DNA of 64,000 nucleotides, taken from positions 23,847 to 87,846 of the forward strand of contig DYHT01000002.1 of the NCBI GenBank assembly GCA_020723995.1. Direction: 5' to 3'. Position 1 is the stretch's first letter, and every line of letters begins with the position of its first letter. The translations under genes were made by a program, and so were the position numbers. The notes under the pieces are model-generated. The model was not told where the DNA came from and did not search any database. It saw nothing but the letters and a program-made list of their open reading frames with translations. The stretch comes from Chloroflexus sp. GTDB taxonomy: Bacteria; Chloroflexota; Anaerolineae; Anaerolineales; Villigracilaceae. Positions 1-8,348 of this stretch are shown here, piece after piece.

Positions 1-29
1 ACAGTAATCGTCGCACTCCGCTTTTATCT

Positions 30-2126
30 TCACTTGAGGATCTGGAATAGATTACTGTAATCATCCGTCCACAAGCGGATGGATGTGCTGTAATCGCCCA
101 ATGGCGTAATCGCGCCGACAATCGCCGGTTGGTCGAGCAGCGCCGGATCACGCGCCAGCAGCATCCAGATTGAACGGTAACCGCGCACCCCATCACCCAT
201 GGATTCGACCAGTACCCGGCTCAGGTTGTAGACATCCGCCAATTGCCAGATGACGGGCTGAAGGTCGAGGTGTTGATTGGTGATGTGAACTGCAAGTATA
301 CCCTCCGGACGAAGATGTCGCAGGTATAGTGCAAATGCCTCTCTGGTCACCAAATGGACGGGGATCGAATCGCTGCTAAAAGTATCTAATACCAGGATGT
401 CAAAGTCCTGAGGTTCGCCCGCCGCCAACTCCTTTTCGAGCGAAAGGCGCGCATCCCCTGATATGACTGTCACCACTGCCCGGCTATCTGCCAGGAAAGA
501 AAAATAACCGCCCTCCCCTTGCGCCAACCGGATGACCGCAGGATTGATCTCATAGAAACGATAAACATCGCCCGGCTGTCCGTAAGCCGCCAGAGTACCC
601 ACTCCCAACCCCAGTCCACCAACCCGCATCTGCTGCCCATATCGGGGATGATTCAAGATCGCCAGCCCCGCGCCACTTTCTTGTGTATAGTAGCTCGTGG
701 GCAGGTCATGTTTATCGGCGGCTTCAAACTGAAACCCTTGCTGCGTGATGCCATGCACCAGGCTGTAGGCGCGCAATTCAGGATCATGGGCGTTCATCTC
801 TATTACCCGGATGACCCCATAGAAATTGCGTTCGGCGACCAGGGCATCCGAAAATACACCGGAGATGTAGTAAACGGCGAAGATGACGAATGTCACTGCC
901 ACACTACCGAGCAGGGCGTTGTGGGTAAATTGTTTTCTGGGAATGTATCCAGTGGTCTTCTTGGGGAAAGATAAGATCACCAACAACAGCCAACATAATG
1001 CTATGCCAATCAATAACTCCCAGTATCCGCGAAACAGGTATGGGGCGATAAGGTTGACGAAAATTCCACCCAGCGCGCCGCCGAAGGAAACCATCAAATA
1101 AAAGGTGGTCAGGTGCTTGGTTGCAGGTTTGAGGTTGAACAGTTCCCCATGACAGATCATGCAACTCACGAATAAGAGGGCGCTATAGATCGCAATCTGC
1201 AGGATTAAGTTCACTAAAGGCTGAAGTAAAACCCAGGCAAAACCTGCGCTCAAAATCAGCAGAAGCAGGCTATAGACAGGCCGCGCATACCAGCGCTCAT
1301 TTGAAAAAGTAAGAATAAAAGAAAGCAGGTAGATCGTCAGCGGCAGCACCCACAAGAATGGGATCACGGCCACTTCCTGGGAAATTTGACTGGTTGTAGC
1401 CAGGAGCATGATCGCAGCACAGGCGCTCAACGTAATCCATAGCAGGCGCAGACGGAGCGACGGGCGCGCCACCCCGGGCTTGTCCTGTGATCCCGAAGCC
1501 TGGCTGCTGGCTGAATCCTTTGCCCGTAAGACACGCACTGCCCCGTAACCGGCCAGCAGCACGAAAAGCACGTATCCAAGCGACCAGATTCGCCCTTGCC
1601 AGCGCAGGGTCAAGAGCGGCTCAACTAAGATCGGATAACTGACCAATGCCAACAGAGAGCCGAGGTTCGAGAGGGCATACAGGCGATATGGCGAACGTCC
1701 CGGAAATTTACGGTTGAACCACGCCTGCATGAGCGGACCATTGGTTGATAACAAAAAATACGGCAGCCCTACCGCAACTGCCAGAAGCTTGAAAATATTC
1801 CCAACCGGAAAATCAACGCTTTCAGGTTTCCAACTCGCCCCGGGCGTGATCGGCGACGGCCAAAGCACGCCAAGAGCCAGGATTATGGTCAGGGATACTG
1901 CGACCAGCGCCAGGTGGATGATCCCCTGGCAGATGCTTCGAAAACGGGCGATCAACCAGTAAGCATAGGCATATCCCCCCGTGAGTAAAGTCTGGAAGAA
2001 GAGCATAGCCGTGGACCAGACAGCCGGCGTGCCGCCGAACCAGGGTAAAATGAATCGTCCGATCATCGGTTGGACTTGAAAGAGCAAAAATGCAGACAAA
2101 AAAACGCTGGCAGCAAAGTAGAGCAT
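30..2126 (-). CDS. Membrane-bound spermidine synthase-like protein
   Basis: A 698-residue protein. The N-terminal ~430 residues are a string of hydrophobic segments typical of the MFS-like half of fused MFS/spermidine synthase proteins. The C-terminal ~220 residues resemble the spermidine synthase Rossmann fold, with a SAM-binding-type motif (GLGLGVGTLAAYG) followed by an acidic FYEINP. An aminopropyl- or methyl-transfer activity is known for the soluble family, but the substrate of the membrane form is not established, so none is assigned. The ATG has a purine-rich AAGGAT upstream. It stands alone, with a palindromic repeat 24 bases before the start. The length is typical for the fused family. 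Confidence 0.85.
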   Translation of the reverse strand: MLYFAASVFLSAFLLFQVQPMIGRFILPWFGGTPAVWSTAMLFFQTLLTGGYAYAYWLIARFRSICQGIIHLALVAVSLTIILALGVLWPSPITPGASWKPESVDFPVGNIFKLLAVAVGLPYFLLSTNGPLMQAWFNRKFPGRSPYRLYALSNLGSLLALVSYPILVEPLLTLRWQGRIWSLGYVLFVLLAGYGAVRVLRAKDSASSQASGSQDKPGVARPSLRLRLLWITLSACAAIMLLATTSQISQEVAVIPFLWVLPLTIYLLSFILTFSNERWYARPVYSLLLLILSAGFAWVLLQPLVNLILQIAIYSALLFVSCMICHGELFNLKPATKHLTTFYLMVSFGGALGGIFVNLIAPYLFRGYWELLIGIALCWLLLVILSFPKKTTGYIPRKQFTHNALLGSVAVTFVIFAVYYISGVFSDALVAERNFYGVIRVIEMNAHDPELRAYSLVHGITQQGFQFEAADKHDLPTSYYTQESGAGLAILNHPRYGQQMRVGGLGLGVGTLAAYGQPGDVYRFYEINPAVIRLAQGEGGYFSFLADSRAVVTVISGDARLSLEKELAAGEPQDFDILVLDTFSSDSIPVHLVTREAFALYLRHLRPEGILAVHITNQHLDLQPVIWQLADVYNLSRVLVESMGDGVRGYRSIWMLLARDPALLDQPAIVGAITPLGDYSTSIRLWTDDYSNLFQILK

Positions 2127-2149
2127 GGCGATATCCTTTTATAGAAATG

Positions 2150-2174
2150 TAGGACAAATTGGCAATTTGTCCCA
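2150..2174. repeat. Dispersed palindrome, copy 1
   Basis: A near-perfect inverted repeat centred on AAATTGGCAATTT with arms GGACAAATT/AATTTGTCC. Almost the same 25 bases recur at 25256-25280. It lies between the start of the membrane spermidine-synthase-like gene and the ABC transporter operon. The rest of the 2127-2384 spacer shows no gene. Confidence 0.8.
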
Positions 2175-2384
2175 CGCTTTACCGCCAAATATGGCGGTGA
2201 TTCACGGCGATCCCAAAGACCCGCTTATTTTACAACAGAGGAGAACAAAAAAACGAAGTAAAATAAAGCACGGTGTTCCCAAAAAACATTTCCCGCCTGT
2301 CACCCTGAACTGACGTACTGGGGCTCAGAAGAACAGCACTAGGGTGAAATTGCTCTCGCATTCGATAATTGACGGAGAAAAAAC

Positions 2385-3326
2385 ATGTCCGACTTTGCCA
2401 TCCAAACCCAAGCCCTGACCAAAAACTACGCCTCCGTGCGCGCCCTGCGCGGTGTAGACTTGGAAGTCCATCAGGGTGAAATCTTCGGCTTCCTCGGCCC
2501 GAACGGGGCGGGGAAGACCACCACCATCCGCTGCCTGCTCGACCTGATCCACCCCAACGGCGGCAGGATTAGCGTACTGGGTCTCGATCCGCAGAAAGAC
2601 CCGGTGGCGGTGCGCGCCCGCAGCGGGTACCTGCCCGGCGAACTGCGCATGGAAGAAAACTTCAGCGGTGAAGGTATCCTGCGCTATCTCAAAGCCCTGC
2701 GCGGCAACCAAACCGATTGGGACTACACCCGCCAAATCGCCGCCCGCCTGGATTTCGACCTGAAAACACTGGTCAAAAACCTTTCCAAAGGCAACAAGCA
2801 GAAACTGGGCGTCATCCAGGCGCTGATGCACCGCCCTGATCTGTTGCTGCTCGATGAACCCACCGCCGGTCTCGACCCGCTGATGCAGCAGGAAGTGCTG
2901 AACATCATTCGCGCCGCCAGGGACGATGGAGCGACGGTTTTCTTCTCCTCACACCTTATCCACGAAGTGGAAGTTATCGCTGACCGCGTTGGGATCATTC
3001 GTAATGGGAAGGTGGTCGAAGTGGCGCAGCCGTCCGCGCTGATCAACCGCTCCCTGCGGCAGGTGCGCATCCGCTTCAAGGAAAAGGTCAGCGAGCAGGA
3101 ACTGACGCAGGTCCCGGGCGTCAGCCTGCTGGGCGGAGAAGACGGTCTCTCTGTCATCCTGAAGGTGGAGGGCGAGATGGACGCCCTCATCAAGGCCCTG
3201 GCGAAATATCCCGTCAGCAATTTCGAAACCGAGCGCCAGTCGCTGGAAGAAATCTTTATGACTTATTATGCGCAGCACTCTTCGAGCAAGAACAATCAAG
3301 TAGATGCTGCGCACGAGGAGGCCTGA
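2385..3326 (+). CDS. ABC transporter ATP-binding protein
   Basis: A 313-residue ATPase of the ABC-2 exporter type. The nucleotide-binding domain fills residues 1-220: Walker A GPNGAGKTT (~38-46), ABC signature LSKGNKQKLG (~137), Walker B LLLLDEPTAGLDP (~157) and switch histidine in SSHLIHEVE (~189). The last ~90 residues are the usual regulatory tail of drug/antibiotic or lipid exporters. It is followed at once by its permease (one base between stop and ATG), so the two form an operon and probably a homodimeric ATPase bound to permease subunits. The substrate cannot be read from sequence. Confidence 0.93.
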   Translation: MSDFAIQTQALTKNYASVRALRGVDLEVHQGEIFGFLGPNGAGKTTTIRCLLDLIHPNGGRISVLGLDPQKDPVAVRARSGYLPGELRMEENFSGEGILRYLKALRGNQTDWDYTRQIAARLDFDLKTLVKNLSKGNKQKLGVIQALMHRPDLLLLDEPTAGLDPLMQQEVLNIIRAARDDGATVFFSSHLIHEVEVIADRVGIIRNGKVVEVAQPSALINRSLRQVRIRFKEKVSEQELTQVPGVSLLGGEDGLSVILKVEGEMDALIKALAKYPVSNFETERQSLEEIFMTYYAQHSSSKNNQVDAAHEEA

Positions 3327-3327
3327 G

Positions 3328-4176
3328 ATGTTGACCGTATTCCGCTACTTTTTTGGGCGCGCCCGCGGCGCCATCCTGGGCTGGGGAATTACCCTGGCCC
3401 TGCTGGGACTGTACATGGTCGGTTTTTACGACACCCTGGCCGAACAGCGCGAGATGCTCACGATGCTCATCCAACAATACCCGCCCGAATTAATGGCCTT
3501 CTTCGGCGGAGCGGCGGACCTGTTCACCCCAGCCGGGTACCTGAGCTTGGAATTCTTTTCCTATATACCGCTGGTGATTGGCATCTACGCCGTGCTGCTC
3601 GGCAGCGGGCTGCTCATCGGCGACGAGGAGAACGGCACGCTCGACCTGCTGCTGGCGCAGCCCATCAGCCGGACGGCGTTCTTCTGCGGGCGGCTGCTGG
3701 GCATGGCCGCCATCCTGGCCGCCATCCTGGGCATTGTCTGGATTGGGTTTGTGCTGGGTGAACGCGGCACCACAATGGACGTCGCCGCGCTCGACATGTT
3801 GTACCCGTTCATCACCTTGTTCGCAGTGCTTTTCATCTTTGCCACCTTTTCCCTGATGTTGAGCATGATCCTACCCTCGCGCACGCTGACCGCCACCCTG
3901 GGCGGCCTGCTCCTGTTTGTGAGTTACTTTATCAACTCGCTGGCGCAACTGGATGAGAACCTGCGCGACCTCGCCGAATACCTGCCGCTGCGCTACTACC
4001 AGAGCGGCGCAGCCATCCACGGCCTGAACGGCGATTGGCTGCTCGGCCTGTTTGGTTTTGGGCTGCTGTTCGCCCTGCTGGCCTGGTTGCTCTTCCTGCA
4101 GCGCGATATCCGCGTCAGCGGCGAGGGGTCGTGGCGTATGCCATTCTTCAAAACAGCAAGAAAGCAGCCGCGGTAA
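3328..4176 (+). CDS. ABC-2 type transporter permease
   Basis: A 282-residue integral membrane protein with about six hydrophobic segments, matching ABC-2 family permeases. The start chosen is the ATG at 3328, one base after the ATPase stop; a GAGGAGG ribosome site lies within the end of the upstream gene at about 3314-3321. A longer in-frame reading from 3304 would overlap the ATPase and is less likely. It works with the preceding ATPase as an exporter of unknown substrate. A strong terminator follows 75 bases downstream. Confidence 0.9.
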   Translation: MLTVFRYFFGRARGAILGWGITLALLGLYMVGFYDTLAEQREMLTMLIQQYPPELMAFFGGAADLFTPAGYLSLEFFSYIPLVIGIYAVLLGSGLLIGDEENGTLDLLLAQPISRTAFFCGRLLGMAAILAAILGIVWIGFVLGERGTTMDVAALDMLYPFITLFAVLFIFATFSLMLSMILPSRTLTATLGGLLLFVSYFINSLAQLDENLRDLAEYLPLRYYQSGAAIHGLNGDWLLGLFGFGLLFALLAWLLFLQRDIRVSGEGSWRMPFFKTARKQPR

Positions 4177-4249
4177 GCGCGTTCAATACTCCTGGCATAA
4201 CGCTCATGGTTACATTACGAGTAATGAGTGATGAGTGATGTGCAAACAT

Positions 4250-4290
4250 AAAGGTCTGGATGACTGTGGAGTCATCCAGACCTTTTATTT
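4250..4290 (+). terminator. Intrinsic terminator of the ABC operon
   Basis: A perfect 16-bp stem (AAAGGTCTGGATGACT and its complement) with a GTGG loop, followed by TATTT. It lies between the convergent ABC permease and the small secreted-protein gene. The T-rich tail is clearest for the + strand. Confidence 0.9.
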
Positions 4291-4316
4291 GCGTTTTACG
4301 TTATTACGTTTTACGG
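4286..4316. repeat. Word repeat, ACGTTTT family, copy 1
   Basis: Three imperfect direct copies of a word close to ACGTTTTACG. On the minus strand the first copy supplies the TAA stop codon of the secreted-protein gene (CCG TAA AAC G). Similar copies are at 8318-8346 and 51829-51879. Confidence 0.7.
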
Positions 4317-4844
4317 ATTAGCTTGCTGCGCCCAGCGGCCACCGCGCATCATGCCTGCGCCAACCGGCTGGCCTGTGCCGCCGCAATTGCCAAAGCCGAA
4401 GCCGTCCACTTGCCTCTCAGCCATGCGCTGGCTCATCCAGTCAGCTTGCTCTTGAGTTATGGCACCCGCCGCCACGGCTTTATCGAAGGCGGTCGAATGG
4501 ACTTCGCTCAGCAAAGCCGGGATATCGGCCACAGCAACGCCCTGGTCGAGAGCGATTTGGTACATAGTTGTGCCGCTCTGCAACAGTTCGTTGACCTGTG
4601 GGACGCTCAAGCCGACTTTGACGGAAAAGGCATCAACAACATAGGGATGCAGCGGGCCAGATTGTCCGCCTGGGATCATGCCCTGGCCGCCTCCGCTGCC
4701 CATCATCCCCATTCTGGGGGTCATACCGCCTCCATAACCGAAGGGTTGCGTTGGCGGCTGAGGTTCCTGGGCAAAGGCTACACCGGTGGCAAACACGCCA
4801 ATGGCAACAGCCAACACCAGGGCAACTAATAAGGTCTTTTTCAT
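4311..4844 (-). CDS. Small secreted protein, DUF2680-like
   Basis: A 177-residue protein with a clear signal peptide: MKK, a hydrophobic core, then AFAQEP with cleavage probably after AQ or AFA. The mature part starts with a Gly/Met/Pro-rich segment. Two helical segments follow, the second (AVAAGAITQEQADWMSQRM) resembling the DUF2680 helix. It ends in a Gly/Met-rich tail with one Cys. The ATG at 4844 is preferred over a GTG three codons upstream because AGGAG sits nine bases before the ATG. Its function is unknown; an extracytoplasmic metal-binding or stress role would be a guess. Confidence 0.75.
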   Translation of the reverse strand: MKKTLLVALVLAVAIGVFATGVAFAQEPQPPTQPFGYGGGMTPRMGMMGSGGGQGMIPGGQSGPLHPYVVDAFSVKVGLSVPQVNELLQSGTTMYQIALDQGVAVADIPALLSEVHSTAFDKAVAAGAITQEQADWMSQRMAERQVDGFGFGNCGGTGQPVGAGMMRGGRWAQQANP

Positions 4845-5016
4845 CGTACACACTCCTTTAAGTGATATCTCCGTAGGGATTTATTGTGCTATCCCTATCG
4901 GGTTGTTCTGCCTAAAGGATAGCGCATGAATGTAAAGTAATCATGAAGAAACAGAAAAGATCATGCAAAGAATGCAAAGTTTGGATTGGCACGCCAAAGC
5001 GATGGGAAAGAATTTG

Positions 5017-5581
5017 TCATAAAAGCATGACTTCGTGCGCCACGTGCGGCTGCCCGGCGTAAGCGTAGCGGTTGATTGCGCCCAGTTCACAGCCCATTCG
5101 GGCGTAAAAGCGGCAGGCCGGGACATTGACGTTTTGCGTCTCGATTTTCATTTGCGTGCAACCCCGCGCCCGCGACCATTCGGCGGCTTGCATAAACAAG
5201 GCGTGCCCGATGCCCCGACCGCGCAACTCCGGCTGGACGCGGATATCCCACAGCACAGATAAATCATGGCGGCCTTCGAGCATGTACACGCCGCTGGTAT
5301 TGAAAGCCACTACCGCCCCGCCGACGGGACGGCCTTCATCACAACGCGAGAAAAAAGCCCCAGTTCGTCAGATCGAATTGCTTCGCCCATCGCTCTGGAC
5401 CGCCTTCTTCAGTTGCATCGTAATCCTTGACATACGGCGCGACCGGCTGCTCCACCAGCCGGAAGCCGCCCAGCCCGCCTCCGATAATCTCGACGCGGAA
5501 GATGGATGTCACCGTGAAGGCAATTGGGATTTGGGTGTATTGGGAGAGGAAACGGAGATCAGTTTCTTGTACTTCGATCAT
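5017..5581 (-). pseudogene. GNAT acetyltransferase broken by a frameshift
   Basis: Two minus-strand readings join into one GNAT N-acetyltransferase. The first (start at 5581, MIEVQETDLRFLSQ) ends at WGFFLAL. The second carries the acetyl-CoA loop VQPELRGRGIGHALF and the C-terminal fold. They lie in different frames, and the switch falls at a run of six T residues near 5345. With one T fewer the reading continues as WGFFSRCDEGRPVGG into the second half. It is either a pseudogene or a sequencing error in the homopolymer. Substrate unknown. It is the divergent neighbour of the first toxin-antitoxin pair. Confidence 0.75.
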
Positions 5582-5661
5582 CGAAACGCCTTGGTTGGTA
5601 ATCAATATGCTATAATAACACAAGATTTAGACATATATTGTGCCACTTAAAGGAGAACAAC

Positions 5662-5958
5662 ATGCTCCGAGCTATCCAATCCACAGACCTGCGGCGGCGC
5701 TCGCGCGAAATCCTCGACCGCGTGCGCTCCAAGAAAGAGGCGGTGGTCATCCAGAATTACACCACACCCCAAGCTGTCCTTATCCCCTACGAAGACTATA
5801 ACGAGTTTCAAGCCTGGCGGTCAGCCAAAGAAAAGCGCGCCGTTTGGCTGGCGGAATTACAGCGCATCGCCGAAGGCGTGACTGCCCGCGCTTCCCTTTC
5901 CGAAGAAAAGGCGGAATACCTGGTTAACGAGGCAGTGCAGGCCACGCGGGGCAAATGA
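5662..5958 (+). CDS. Antitoxin, Phd/YefM-like
   Basis: A 98-residue protein. The N-terminal 50 residues (LRAIQSTDLRRRSREILDRV, VVIQNYTTPQAVLIPYEDY) match the Phd/YefM DNA-binding antitoxin fold, which dimerises on its own promoter. The C-terminal half is helical and would wrap the toxin. The ATG at 5662 has AAAGGAG eight bases upstream. Its TGA overlaps the ATG of the following PIN toxin (ATGA), the usual layout of an antitoxin-toxin operon. Confidence 0.8.
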   Translation: MLRAIQSTDLRRRSREILDRVRSKKEAVVIQNYTTPQAVLIPYEDYNEFQAWRSAKEKRAVWLAELQRIAEGVTARASLSEEKAEYLVNEAVQATRGK

Positions 5959-6398
5959 TGCGCGTCGTGCTGGATACCAATTTTTGGGTCAGTTACCTCA
6001 TCTCCCGCCGCCCGCCGATTGCCGATGTGATTGACATCCACCTGGCGCACGGCGATTTCGAAGCCGTAACATCGCTCGTACTGCTGGAAGAGCTAGAGCG
6101 GGTACTACAGCATCCCAAACTACAACGCTATTACGACCCTGAAACCCGTTTGCGTTTTGTAGCCCTGGTCGCCGCGTTGAGCGAACTGGTTGACCTGCCC
6201 GAAAGCGTCCCCGCCATTTGCCGCCACCCGGCGGACGACTGGGTGATCGCCACCGCCGTTGCCGGAAATGCGCAATTCATCGTCAGCGGGAACAAGCATT
6301 TGCTAGAGTTGGGGCAAACTGGTAAAGTTGCCATCTTTTCGCCGAGGCAGTTTGTCGAATGGATTTCACGCAGTAATTTCGAGGAGGCGGTAAAATAG
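5955..6398 (+). CDS. PIN-domain toxin, COG1569-type
   Basis: A 147-residue protein of the putative PIN-family toxin group. Acidic catalytic residues are visible in VVLDTNFWVS (Asp ~6), LEELERV and HPADDWVIATAV, ending with GNAQFIVSGNKHLLEL. PIN toxins are metal-dependent ribonucleases held inactive by the upstream antitoxin. Start overlaps the antitoxin stop by four bases. Two downstream DNA stretches (7029-7193, 7977-8051) encode decayed copies of this same C-terminal segment. Confidence 0.85.
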   Translation: MMRVVLDTNFWVSYLISRRPPIADVIDIHLAHGDFEAVTSLVLLEELERVLQHPKLQRYYDPETRLRFVALVAALSELVDLPESVPAICRHPADDWVIATAVAGNAQFIVSGNKHLLELGQTGKVAIFSPRQFVEWISRSNFEEAVK

Positions 6399-6412
6399 CA
6401 TTGGAGGCCAAC

Positions 6413-6619
6413 ATGGAATCTTATGAAGTCTTGATTCGGCAATTGCCCCCTCACCTGCAGCAGGAAGTTACCGACTTTATCGGCTTTCTGCTGGAACGTG
6501 AACATCAGAAACGGGGACGAACTCTGCGCCAGGATTGGGCAGGCGCGTTACGAGACTATCGGAAGAGATACACTGCACTTGAATTGCAGAAAAAAGCGCT
6601 GGAATGGCGAGGGGATTGA
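6413..6619 (+). CDS. Antitoxin, DUF2281/VapB-like
   Basis: A 68-residue protein. Its N-terminus (LIRQLPPHLQQEVTDFIGFL) is the short helical motif of DUF2281 antitoxins, followed by a charged C-terminal tail that would bind the toxin. The ATG at 6413 follows GGAGG at 6403-6407; a TTG four codons upstream is less likely. It ends three bases before the ATG of a PIN protein. Confidence 0.8.
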   Translation: MESYEVLIRQLPPHLQQEVTDFIGFLLEREHQKRGRTLRQDWAGALRDYRKRYTALELQKKALEWRGD

Positions 6620-6622
6620 CTG

Positions 6623-7024
6623 ATGTTCCTGGTTGACACGAATGTTTGGCTCGAACGGCTGCTCGATCAGGAACGTTCTGATGAAGTGGCTCGATTCCTC
6701 GAGCGGATTCCCAGTGACCAGTTATTCATCACTGATTTTTCCCTGCACTCTATCGGCGTGATCATGACGCGTCTCAAGCAATCAGAGGCGTTTGTGCACT
6801 TTGTGAACGATGTATTCGATTATGGCGCTGTTCGGCTCATTCATCTGATGCCGCAGGATTTGAAGCAAGTGGTTGAGAAGACCAAACAATTCCACCTTGA
6901 TTTTGATGACGCTTATCAACTGGCAGCAGCGGAAAGACATAGATTGACTCTGATAAGTTTCGACAGCGATTTCGACCGAACCGAACCAAAGCGGAAAACA
7001 CCGGCGGAAATTCAGGCAGGGTAG
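6623..7024 (+). CDS. PIN-domain toxin, VapC-like
   Basis: A 133-residue PIN protein starting MFLVDTNVWLERLL, with further acidic positions in FLERI and DFDDAYQLAAAERHRLTLISFDSDFD. This pattern of Asp/Glu residues is that of VapC ribonucleases. It forms a pair with the DUF2281 antitoxin just upstream. The length is normal, with no sign of decay. Confidence 0.85.
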   Translation: MFLVDTNVWLERLLDQERSDEVARFLERIPSDQLFITDFSLHSIGVIMTRLKQSEAFVHFVNDVFDYGAVRLIHLMPQDLKQVVEKTKQFHLDFDDAYQLAAAERHRLTLISFDSDFDRTEPKRKTPAEIQAG

Positions 7025-7028
7025 GAAG

Positions 7029-7193
7029 GGATCAATCCTGCCAATTGCCGATGCTTGGGTAATCGCCAGCGCGGTGACCGGAAATGCTGAATTCATCGTC
7101 AGTGGGAATCGGCATCTGCTCGAGTTGGAACGGGTTGGGAAAATAGAAATCCTTTCGCCGGGTCTGTTTCTGGAACAATTGAGCAAAACGTAA
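7029..7193 (+). pseudogene. PIN-domain C-terminal fragment 1
   Basis: An open stretch of about 54 codons without a proper start, reading PIADAWVIASAVTGNAEF and then IVSGNRHLLELERVGKIEIL before a TAA. It matches the last ~50 residues of the intact PIN toxin at 5955-6398 (DWVIATAVAGNAQF, IVSGNKHLLELGQTGKVAI). It starts directly after the stop of the VapC-like gene. It is best read as the tail of a deleted toxin. Confidence 0.75.
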
Positions 7194-7235
7194 TGTATAA
7201 TCAGGGAATGAAATCGAATGTGGTGAGGTGTTGAG

Positions 7236-7502
7236 ATGAAAAGAAAGACACAGGTCAAATTTTTAGGACGCTACATCGTTGCCGATCCTGAGATTTGCCA
7301 CGGAAAACCAACGTTTCGTGGCACACGTATCTTCGTCGCGGATGTCTTGGAGATGGTTGCCGATGGCCTGGCTTGGGAGACCATCATTGAGCAATGGCAC
7401 GGCAGCATTTCAAAAGAGTCGATTGCAGAGGCGGTTAAATTGTCCAGTGAGGCGTTCTTGAAACATGCCGACGAATTTCGCTTGGAGCCGGTCGCTGCAT
7501 GA
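7236..7502 (+). CDS. DUF433 antitoxin
   Basis: An 88-residue DUF433 protein. The family hallmark ADPEICHGKPTFRGTRI is at residues ~16-32, followed by a helix-turn-helix-like segment. DUF433 proteins pair with DUF5615 PIN-like proteins and probably bind the operon promoter. The stop overlaps the next ATG (ATGA at 7499-7502). Confidence 0.88.
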   Translation: MKRKTQVKFLGRYIVADPEICHGKPTFRGTRIFVADVLEMVADGLAWETIIEQWHGSISKESIAEAVKLSSEAFLKHADEFRLEPVAA

Positions 7503-7882
7503 ATATCCTTGATGAGAACATCCCCGAAGACCAGCGCAGTCAATTGCTGACTTGGGGCATCTCAGTTCATCAGGTGGGTTTTGATGTGTGGCGAAAGGGG
7601 ATGAAAGACGAAGAAATCATCCCCTTTTTACATACACTCCGCGATACTTCATTCTTCACGCGCGACCTGGGATTCTACGAACGTAAACTCTCGCATCCTC
7701 GGTACTGCTTGGTATGTCTCGCCATAGAGAAAGACGAAGTTGCCGTTTTCGTGCGCCGTGTCTTGAATCATGCAGAACTCGATTCAAAAGCAAAGCGGAT
7801 GGGCGTAGTGATGCGCGTTTTTCACGCAGGTTTTTCGCTTTGGCGACTGAAAGCCCAGAAGGAAGTTTACATTAACTGGTAA
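7499..7882 (+). CDS. DUF5615 PIN-like toxin
   Basis: A 127-residue protein starting MNILDENIPEDQRSQLL, with FTRDLGFYERKL in the middle. Both are typical of DUF5615 PIN-like proteins, whose Asp residues form a nuclease-type site. Translation is coupled to the DUF433 gene by a four-base overlap, giving a third toxin-antitoxin pair in 2.3 kb. Its targets are unknown. Confidence 0.82.
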   Translation: MNILDENIPEDQRSQLLTWGISVHQVGFDVWRKGMKDEEIIPFLHTLRDTSFFTRDLGFYERKLSHPRYCLVCLAIEKDEVAVFVRRVLNHAELDSKAKRMGVVMRVFHAGFSLWRLKAQKEVYINW

Positions 7883-7976
7883 GCGACGAACGCGCGAATT
7901 GTAAACACACGCACGCCGAAAACCCGCGTAATTCATCCTGCCAGAGGCGCTCAAAATTTCTCGTTGCAAGACAGGT

Positions 7977-8051
7977 GTGGTAGGAAACGCGGAAGTCATC
8001 ATAAGGAGGAAACGACATCTGCTTGAGTTTGAGCGGGTGGGGAAATGGGTT
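7977..8051 (+). pseudogene. PIN-domain C-terminal fragment 2
   Basis: Twenty-five codons read VVGNAEVIIRRKRHLLEFER then VGKWV. This follows the spacing of the PIN tail GNAEFIVSGNRHLLELERVG at 7029-7193, with several substitutions. It has no start and no upstream homology, so it is a more decayed copy. Confidence 0.6.
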
Positions 8052-8090
8052 GGTTCTACCCTTAGGAAAAACAGTTACCTGTGAGGCAGC

Positions 8091-8250
8091 TATCATCTGC
8101 AAGCCATCGAAACCTTCCGCGCGGCGCGCAAAATCGCCCCACATGCGGGCGTGGTCAAGCGCGTGTTGCGATTGTTCGATGAGTTGGTCAAATGCGATGA
8201 GGGGGGAATATTGAAAGATGTCCGCAAGGCGGCGGAGGGTGTGGAATAAT
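8091..8250 (+). other. Coding-like remnant, unidentified
   Basis: After a TGA, 53 codons stay open and have protein-like composition (QAIETFRAARKIAPHAGVVK, then RVLRLFDELVKCDEGG, ending KAAEGVE and TAA). There is no start codon or ribosome site. It could be the tail of a lost gene in this toxin-antitoxin island. I do not recognise the family. Confidence 0.3.
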
Positions 8251-8253
8251 TTG

Positions 8254-8312
8254 CAGGGGCGACCCTTCACAATCAGCCGAAACGACTGATAAACCATGGC
8301 GGGTCGCCCCTG
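8254..8312. repeat. Inverted repeat with 12-bp perfect arms
   Basis: CAGGGGCGACCC at 8254-8265 is repeated in reverse complement at 8301-8312, enclosing 35 bases. There is no T-run after either arm, so it is an intergenic inverted repeat rather than a clear terminator. Confidence 0.75.
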
Positions 8313-8317
8313 TTGTC

Positions 8318-8346
8318 CTTTACGTTTCACGCATTACGTTTTACGG
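8318..8346. repeat. Word repeat, ACGTTTT family, copy 2
   Basis: Three imperfect words (TTTACGTTT, CACGCATTACG, TTTTACGG) end three bases from the uvrB stop codon. Same family and same position relative to the upstream gene as 4286-4316. Confidence 0.65.
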
Positions 8347-8348
8347 AT

